Of a DNA stretch of 15,864 bases, positions 11,373 through 15,864 are shown in pieces. Origin of the DNA: Betaproteobacteria bacterium. GTDB taxonomy: Bacteria; Pseudomonadota; Gammaproteobacteria; Burkholderiales; Burkholderiaceae_C. The position numbers were made by a program, and so were the translations under genes. The notes below the pieces were generated by a model. The model was given only the letters and a program-made list of their open reading frames with translations. It was not told where the DNA came from and did not search any database. The DNA lies in assembly GCA_025354965.1 (NCBI GenBank), contig JANXLW010000293.1:1-15864 (forward strand), given 5' to 3'. Every line of letters starts with the position of its first letter. Positions within the stretch are counted from its first letter, which is position 1.

Positions 11373-14303
11373 ATGAAGTTGAATATTCTCAATTGGCGTT
11401 CCATCCGGACCCGGGTGCTGCTGTTGACGATTGCCATACTTTTGGCGAGCATGTTTTTACCGGCCCTGTATATCAACCGGACTTTGCGTGCCGATCTGGT
11501 GCGTGTCGTCAGTGATCAGCAGTTGTCGACCGTCTCCCTGATCGCCGAGGAAATCAATCGTGAAGTACTGGATCGTCTGGCCACGCTTGAGTTTGTCGCC
11601 GGAAAAATCAGCCCCAGCAGCATGGGCAGTCCGGCAGCGTTGCATAAATTCATCGCCCAGCACCCGGATTTTCTGAATCACTTCAACGGCGGCATTGTCA
11701 TTTATAGCGCGGCTGGTCTGCCAATTCTGGAGGCGCCGCGCCGGGTCGGACCGGTCGGCGACTTTTTCGAGGACAAGCCAGCCCTTGCCAGCGCGCTCAC
11801 GCAGGGGAAATCGACTATTGGCGAGCCGTTGCTGGGCAAAAATCCATCCATTCCGGCGTTCAGCATGACCGTGCCGATCCGCGATTTCAAGAGCAGGGTT
11901 ATTGGTGCCATGGCGGGTGTGACCTACTTGGGCTCTTTCGGCGTGACGGGCATCGGCAATTTTCTGGACGGACTGATAGAGCCCGCCTACGGCAAGACCG
12001 GTGACTTTACGCTGGTCACTGCGCGGCAGCGCCAGATTGTGACTGCCACCGACAAGCGCCGTATCATGGAAACACTGCCGCCTTCCGGTGCCATCCCAAT
12101 GGTGGACCGAGCCATCGAGGGGGAAGGAGGTTCCGCCGTTTACGTGACACAAAATGGGGTTGAAGTGCTCGCCTCGGTGAAGGGCGTTCCGGTAGCAAAC
12201 TGGTATGTGATTGCCTCCATGCCAACGCAGGAGGCCTTCGCTCCGCTCATCAATTTGCAGCGGCGCCGCATCGCCGCCGAGTTGTCCGGGTTTTTGTTGG
12301 TGGTGCTGTTGATGGCGTGGATGCTCAGACGCCAACTCGCGCCAGTGGCGGCCGCTGCGACGGCCCTGCGTGCCATGTCTGGCAAAGACTATCCAACGCA
12401 GTCGCTGCCGATCGCCCGGCAAGACGAAATTGGTGAATTGATAGGCGGTTTCAACTCCCTGCTGGAACTGCTGGCGCAACAAAAAGCGGTGGTCCAGGAG
12501 AGTGAAAAATTCAAGCAGACGATCCTGAACTCGATGTCGTCGCAGATCGCTGTGCTTGATCGTGACGGGGTCATTGTGGCGGTCAACGAGCCCTGGCGTC
12601 GCTTTGCCATGGAAAACGGCCTGACCCCCGGCATACTGGCAACCAACACCGATGTCGGCGCCAACTACTTTGATGCTTGCCGGGTCGATAGCGGTACCGT
12701 CCAACCAGCGGTGTCGGAAGTTTGCGCTGGCATTGCGGCGGTGCTCCAGGGCAAGGCCACCAGTTTCAGTCAGGAATATCCTTGCCACTCGCCAACACAG
12801 CAACGTTGGTTTCAGATGACGGTCACCCCGCTGGATGAAGCAACATCGCGCGGCGCGGTTGTCACACACACCGACATCAGCGAACGCAAGCGTACCGAAA
12901 TCAAGTTTCTGCAGGCTGAGTTATTGATGCGTACCTCGATTGAAACCATTGGCGAGGCGTTCACCATTTTCGATGCGCAAGATCGGTTGGTTTTCTGTAA
13001 CCAGAAGTATCGGGACATTTACCGCGTTTCGGCGCCCATCATCGAGACTGGGCGCACATTTGAAGAAATTCTGCTTTTTGGCGTTTCGCGCGGCCAATAT
13101 GCAGAGGTCAGCGGGCGCGAGTCGCAATGGGTTGCCGAGCGCATGGCGATCCATCGTCAAGGTGATCAGGAGTTGATCCAGAGGCTGGAAGACGGGCGCT
13201 GGCTCAAGATCCGTGAAAAGCGCATGGCAAATGGCTACACCGTCGGTTTCCGGGTTGATGTCACCGGCCTCTATGCGGCGCGTCAAGCTGCCGAGGCCGC
13301 CAATATCGCCAAGAGTCTGTTTCTGGCGACCATGAGCCATGAAATCCGAACCCCGATGAACGCCATTCTGGGCATGGCACAGCTACTTCTGGCACCCAAA
13401 CTGGACGATGCCCAGCGGCTGCAATACTCGCGCACGATCCTGAGTTCGGGTCAAAACCTGCTGACCCTGCTCAACGATATTCTTGATTTTTCAAAAATCG
13501 AGGCCGGCAAGGTGGCGCTTGAATCGATCGCGCTACAGCCCGAGCAGATCATCCATGAAACCAGGGATCTGTTCACAGAGATTGCCCGCTCCAAGGGCTT
13601 GCGCATTGAAGTCAGCTGGAACGGGCCGGCCGGTCCCTATTTGGGCGATCCCCATCGATTGCGCCAGATGCTTTTCAACCTGGTGGGCAATGCCGTCAAG
13701 TTCTCCGCGCAGGGGCTGGTTCGGATTGAGGCCTGCGAGATCAGCGGCGCAGAGCATTTTGCCATGCTCGAATTCGCTGTTTCAGACAGCGGCATCGGTA
13801 TCCCCAAAGAAACGCAAGCGCTACTGTTTAAGCCCTTCAGCCAAACCGACAGTTCTTCCACGCGGCGCTACGGTGGTACCGGGCTGGGCCTGTCCATCGT
13901 GCACGACCTGGCTCAGTTAATGGGGGGCGAGGTCGGCGTTGCAAGTGCCGAGGGGCAGGGGTCAAGGTTTTGGTTTCGGATCCAGGCCGCGTATGCGCCG
14001 GCCGGCTTGCCCAGCCGCCAGCCGCCAGGCGCCATCGTGCAAAAAATCGAAGTTGGCAAGCTGGTTGATCGCGACCGGGTGGTGGCATTGGTGGCTGAAC
14101 TGGAACCCCTGCTGATGCAACACAAATTCGATGCCATCAGCCGTTTGCGCGAGCTTCAGGAGCTTGTGGCCGGAACCGTGCTGGCGCCAGAGATTGCCGA
14201 ATCCGGGCGCCTGCTGGAGGAGTTCCGATTTGATCAGGTACGCACTCGTTTGCGTGCCATGGTGTTGGCCAATCAATGGGACGGAGCGACAAATGATTGT
14301 TAA
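11373..14303 (+). CDS. Membrane sensor histidine kinase, Cache-HAMP-PAS-PAS-HisKA-HATPase
   Basis: A 976-residue kinase. The first membrane helix (about 14-34) is followed by a large periplasmic domain (40-300) that looks like a double Cache ligand sensor. The second helix is about 302-318, then HAMP (to about 370) and two PAS domains (about 382-505 and 514-632). HisKA has His656 in MSHEIRTPMNAILG. The ATPase domain has FNLVGNAVKFS, DSGIGIP and GTGLGLS. No receiver is attached. The last 89 residues or so are a helical tail (LVAELEPLLMQHKFDAISRLRELQ...) of the type often seen beyond receiver domains in hybrid kinases. The next gene starts inside this one, overlapping by 11 bases, and begins with a receiver, so the phosphate may pass to it. 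The ribosome-binding site before the ATG is weak. The ligand is unknown; Cache domains often bind amino or carboxylic acids. Confidence 0.93.
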   Translation: MKLNILNWRSIRTRVLLLTIAILLASMFLPALYINRTLRADLVRVVSDQQLSTVSLIAEEINREVLDRLATLEFVAGKISPSSMGSPAALHKFIAQHPDFLNHFNGGIVIYSAAGLPILEAPRRVGPVGDFFEDKPALASALTQGKSTIGEPLLGKNPSIPAFSMTVPIRDFKSRVIGAMAGVTYLGSFGVTGIGNFLDGLIEPAYGKTGDFTLVTARQRQIVTATDKRRIMETLPPSGAIPMVDRAIEGEGGSAVYVTQNGVEVLASVKGVPVANWYVIASMPTQEAFAPLINLQRRRIAAELSGFLLVVLLMAWMLRRQLAPVAAAATALRAMSGKDYPTQSLPIARQDEIGELIGGFNSLLELLAQQKAVVQESEKFKQTILNSMSSQIAVLDRDGVIVAVNEPWRRFAMENGLTPGILATNTDVGANYFDACRVDSGTVQPAVSEVCAGIAAVLQGKATSFSQEYPCHSPTQQRWFQMTVTPLDEATSRGAVVTHTDISERKRTEIKFLQAELLMRTSIETIGEAFTIFDAQDRLVFCNQKYRDIYRVSAPIIETGRTFEEILLFGVSRGQYAEVSGRESQWVAERMAIHRQGDQELIQRLEDGRWLKIREKRMANGYTVGFRVDVTGLYAARQAAEAANIAKSLFLATMSHEIRTPMNAILGMAQLLLAPKLDDAQRLQYSRTILSSGQNLLTLLNDILDFSKIEAGKVALESIALQPEQIIHETRDLFTEIARSKGLRIEVSWNGPAGPYLGDPHRLRQMLFNLVGNAVKFSAQGLVRIEACEISGAEHFAMLEFAVSDSGIGIPKETQALLFKPFSQTDSSSTRRYGGTGLGLSIVHDLAQLMGGEVGVASAEGQGSRFWFRIQAAYAPAGLPSRQPPGAIVQKIEVGKLVDRDRVVALVAELEPLLMQHKFDAISRLRELQELVAGTVLAPEIAESGRLLEEFRFDQVRTRLRAMVLANQWDGATNDC

Positions 14304-15750
14304 AAAGCCGCTCATTCTGCTCATTGACGATACCCCGGCCAATTTGCTGACGCTGGGGGGCATGCTGGCTACCGACTTTGAGGTGAGCGTTGCAACCTCC
14401 GGCGCGGCCGGGCTGGCGTTGGCCGCACAAGCGGCACCTGATCTGATCCTGCTCGACGTCATGATGACTGAGATGGATGGCTACGAGACTTGCCGGCGCC
14501 TGAAGCAAAGTGAATCGGTCCGAAATGTCCCTGTTATTTTTATCACTGCCAGAGGCGACTACGAGTCCGAAGCGCGCTGCTTTGCCGAAGGTGCTGTGGA
14601 CTTTGTGACCAAGCCCATCAACTTGCCGGTATTGTTGGTCCGCATCAAAACCCATCTGGCGCAGTACAACCAGCGCAGAAGTCTGGAGGCCATGTTCCGC
14701 AACGTGGTCGAGTTCACTCCCGATGCTTTTATTCTTGCTACCCCTGAAGGGCAGATTGTCAGCATCAATGCGCGGGCCGAATTGCTGTTTGGCTATGACG
14801 CGCCAGAGCTGATCGGGCAGCCGGTCGAAGTATTGATTCCGCCACGCGCTCATGCCAGCCACATCTACCAGCGCGATTCCAATCTGGATTCGCACCTGTT
14901 GTCCAAGCGCCCCAGCGTCATGTGCCGGCACAAAAGTGGCAGCGAATTTCCGGCCGATATCAGCCTGAGCCCGTTGCAAACCGATCGCGGCACGCTGATG
15001 ATGACGGTGGTGCGCGATGTCAGCGAGCGCCGCAACGCGCAATTGGCGCTGGAGGAATCAAGCCAGCGCCTGCGCGAGCTGGCAGCGCAAAACGAGGCTG
15101 TCAGGGAAGCCGACAAAAAACACATTGCGCGCGAGGTGCATGACGAACTGGGTCAGGTGTTGACCGCACTGCGCATGGATATTTCACTGCTGAGCCTGCG
15201 TTTTGGCGCGCTTGACCCGGCCCTGCTCGACAAGGCTCAGAGTATGAAGGCGCTGGTCGACCGCGCCATACAGGGCGTGCGCAATGTGGCCATGAACTTG
15301 CGCCCGGCAGCGCTCGACATGGGTCTGGTTCCCGCCATCGAGTGGTTGTGCAGTGAGTTCACCAAGTACAACAACATCCGGTGCCTGTTCCACGTCGAGG
15401 AAGAAAACATTGACCTCAATGAAACTCGCGCTGTCGTGGTGTTTCGCATCGTGCAGGAGTCGCTCACCAACATTTCGCGTTACGCCAATGCCAGCCAGGT
15501 CGACATCACATTGAGTTGCCACGAAAATGAGCTGCGCGCGCAGGTGCGGGACAATGGGCGCGGTTTTGACCTGCCAACGGTGAAGCAGAAAAAATCCCTC
15601 GGGCTGCTGGGCATGCACGAACGGGCGCTGGCGCTGGGCGGCGTGCTGGAGATCACCAGCACCCCGGGGCAGGGAACGAAGATTGACTTGTCGATTCCGA
15701 TCAAATTTGACAGAAGAAGGACGGACCATGATTCGACTGCTAATCGCTGA
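14293..15750 (+). CDS. Receiver-PAS-NarX/DegS-type histidine kinase
   Basis: A 485-residue cytoplasmic protein. The N-terminal receiver has D12-D13, phospho-acceptor Asp55 (LLDVMM), Thr85 and Lys107. A PAS domain spans about 132-250. A HisKA_3 dimerisation domain has His283 in IAREVHDELGQ, and the HATPase domain has VQESLTNISRYANAS, DNGRGF and GLLGMHERA, the NarX/DegS type. No membrane segments are seen, so input must come through the receiver and PAS. The ATG at 14293 is chosen because GGAG (14283-14286) lies six bases before it and the receiver begins there; the open frame extends upstream inside the preceding kinase gene. It overlaps the upstream kinase by 11 bases and the downstream NarL-type regulator by 23 bases. 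It is likely the middle step of a relay: Cache kinase to this receiver, and this kinase to the NarL regulator. Confidence 0.93.
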   Translation: MIVKKPLILLIDDTPANLLTLGGMLATDFEVSVATSGAAGLALAAQAAPDLILLDVMMTEMDGYETCRRLKQSESVRNVPVIFITARGDYESEARCFAEGAVDFVTKPINLPVLLVRIKTHLAQYNQRRSLEAMFRNVVEFTPDAFILATPEGQIVSINARAELLFGYDAPELIGQPVEVLIPPRAHASHIYQRDSNLDSHLLSKRPSVMCRHKSGSEFPADISLSPLQTDRGTLMMTVVRDVSERRNAQLALEESSQRLRELAAQNEAVREADKKHIAREVHDELGQVLTALRMDISLLSLRFGALDPALLDKAQSMKALVDRAIQGVRNVAMNLRPAALDMGLVPAIEWLCSEFTKYNNIRCLFHVEEENIDLNETRAVVVFRIVQESLTNISRYANASQVDITLSCHENELRAQVRDNGRGFDLPTVKQKKSLGLLGMHERALALGGVLEITSTPGQGTKIDLSIPIKFDRRRTDHDSTANR

Positions 15751-15864
15751 TGACCATGCCATTGTGCGCAGCGGGTTGAAGCAGATATTTGCGCTGGCAC
15801 CTGATCTCTCTGTGGTGGGCGAGGCTGTCAATGGCGGCGAGGTGCTGGAGCGCATGCGTGGGGA
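15728..15864 (+). CDS. NarL/LuxR-type response regulator (partial, cut by window end)
   Basis: Forty-five codons are visible before the window edge, beginning MIRLLIADDHAIVRSGLKQIF and continuing VVGEAVNGGEVLERMR. This is the start of a receiver of the NarL/FixJ family with its acidic D8-D9 pair and the DHAIVRSGL signature. AAGAAGGA lies just upstream in the end of the preceding gene, which it overlaps by 23 bases. NarL-type regulators are the normal partners of HisKA_3 kinases like the one directly upstream. The DNA-binding half is beyond the window, so the LuxR output is expected but not seen. Confidence 0.9.
   Translation, partial: MIRLLIADDHAIVRSGLKQIFALAPDLSVVGEAVNGGEVLERMRG

Noticed and set aside
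11457..12869. A 470-codon open frame antisense to the Cache kinase
   Set aside because: The opposite strand has a complete, motif-rich kinase. The antisense product is His/Arg/Gln-rich without domain features.
1..15864. CRISPR arrays, tRNA or rRNA genes, insertion sequences
   Set aside because: No regularly spaced repeats, RNA-gene-like segments, transposase frames or paired terminal repeats were noticed on reading.

Overview
The window looks like a chromosomal segment of a respiratory betaproteobacterium, probably Burkholderiales or a relative. This is inferred from the GC-rich coding sequence, the PaaK-like ligase behind what looks like a LivF end, the DUF4197 and glycine-zipper proteins, and the many two-component genes. 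I ran no database search, so taxonomy is a judgement.

Layout, left to right. (1) 1-1339: the last codons of an upstream gene, probably a LivF-type ABC ATPase, overlap by ATGA the start of a PaaK-like acyl-CoA ligase. (2) 1340-1658: a regulatory gap with a dyad (1494-1506), a full-consensus IHF site (1564-1576) and a sigma-54 -24/-12 promoter (1607-1622), in the classic enhancer/bend/promoter order. (3) 1659-4190: the operon driven by that promoter, encoding a free-standing receiver protein, a periplasmic nine-haem cytochrome c with a C-terminal membrane anchor, and a four-helix cytochrome b. (4) 4235-7287, opposite strand and convergent: an NtrC-type sigma-54 activator and its histidine kinase, overlapping by ATGA. 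The kinase's periplasmic domain carries CXXCH and CX4CH haem-attachment motifs. (5) 7518-8228: a secreted CxxC protein of unknown role. (6) 8253-11205, minus strand: a likely operon of a glycine-zipper envelope protein, a 61-residue membrane peptide, a DUF4197 protein and a 14-helix-type MFS exporter. (7) 11206-11372: a divergent control region with tandem 11-bp repeats. (8) 11373-15864: a second signalling operon with overlapping genes, namely a Cache-HAMP-PAS-PAS histidine kinase, a receiver-PAS-NarX-type kinase and a NarL-type regulator cut by the window edge.

The most interesting unit is 1494-7287. It reads as a self-contained redox-controlled electron-transfer module. A haem-c sensor kinase would phosphorylate an NtrC-type activator. 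The activator would bind the upstream dyad and, helped by IHF, open the sigma-54 promoter of the cytochrome bc operon. That operon would move electrons from the quinol pool into a periplasmic multihaem wire. The receiver protein in first position could give phosphate-level feedback on the kinase. The arrangement recalls the bc-type quinol oxidoreductases of Geobacter (CbcL, CbcBA), but here no outer-membrane porin or terminal reductase is in view, so the electron acceptor is unknown.
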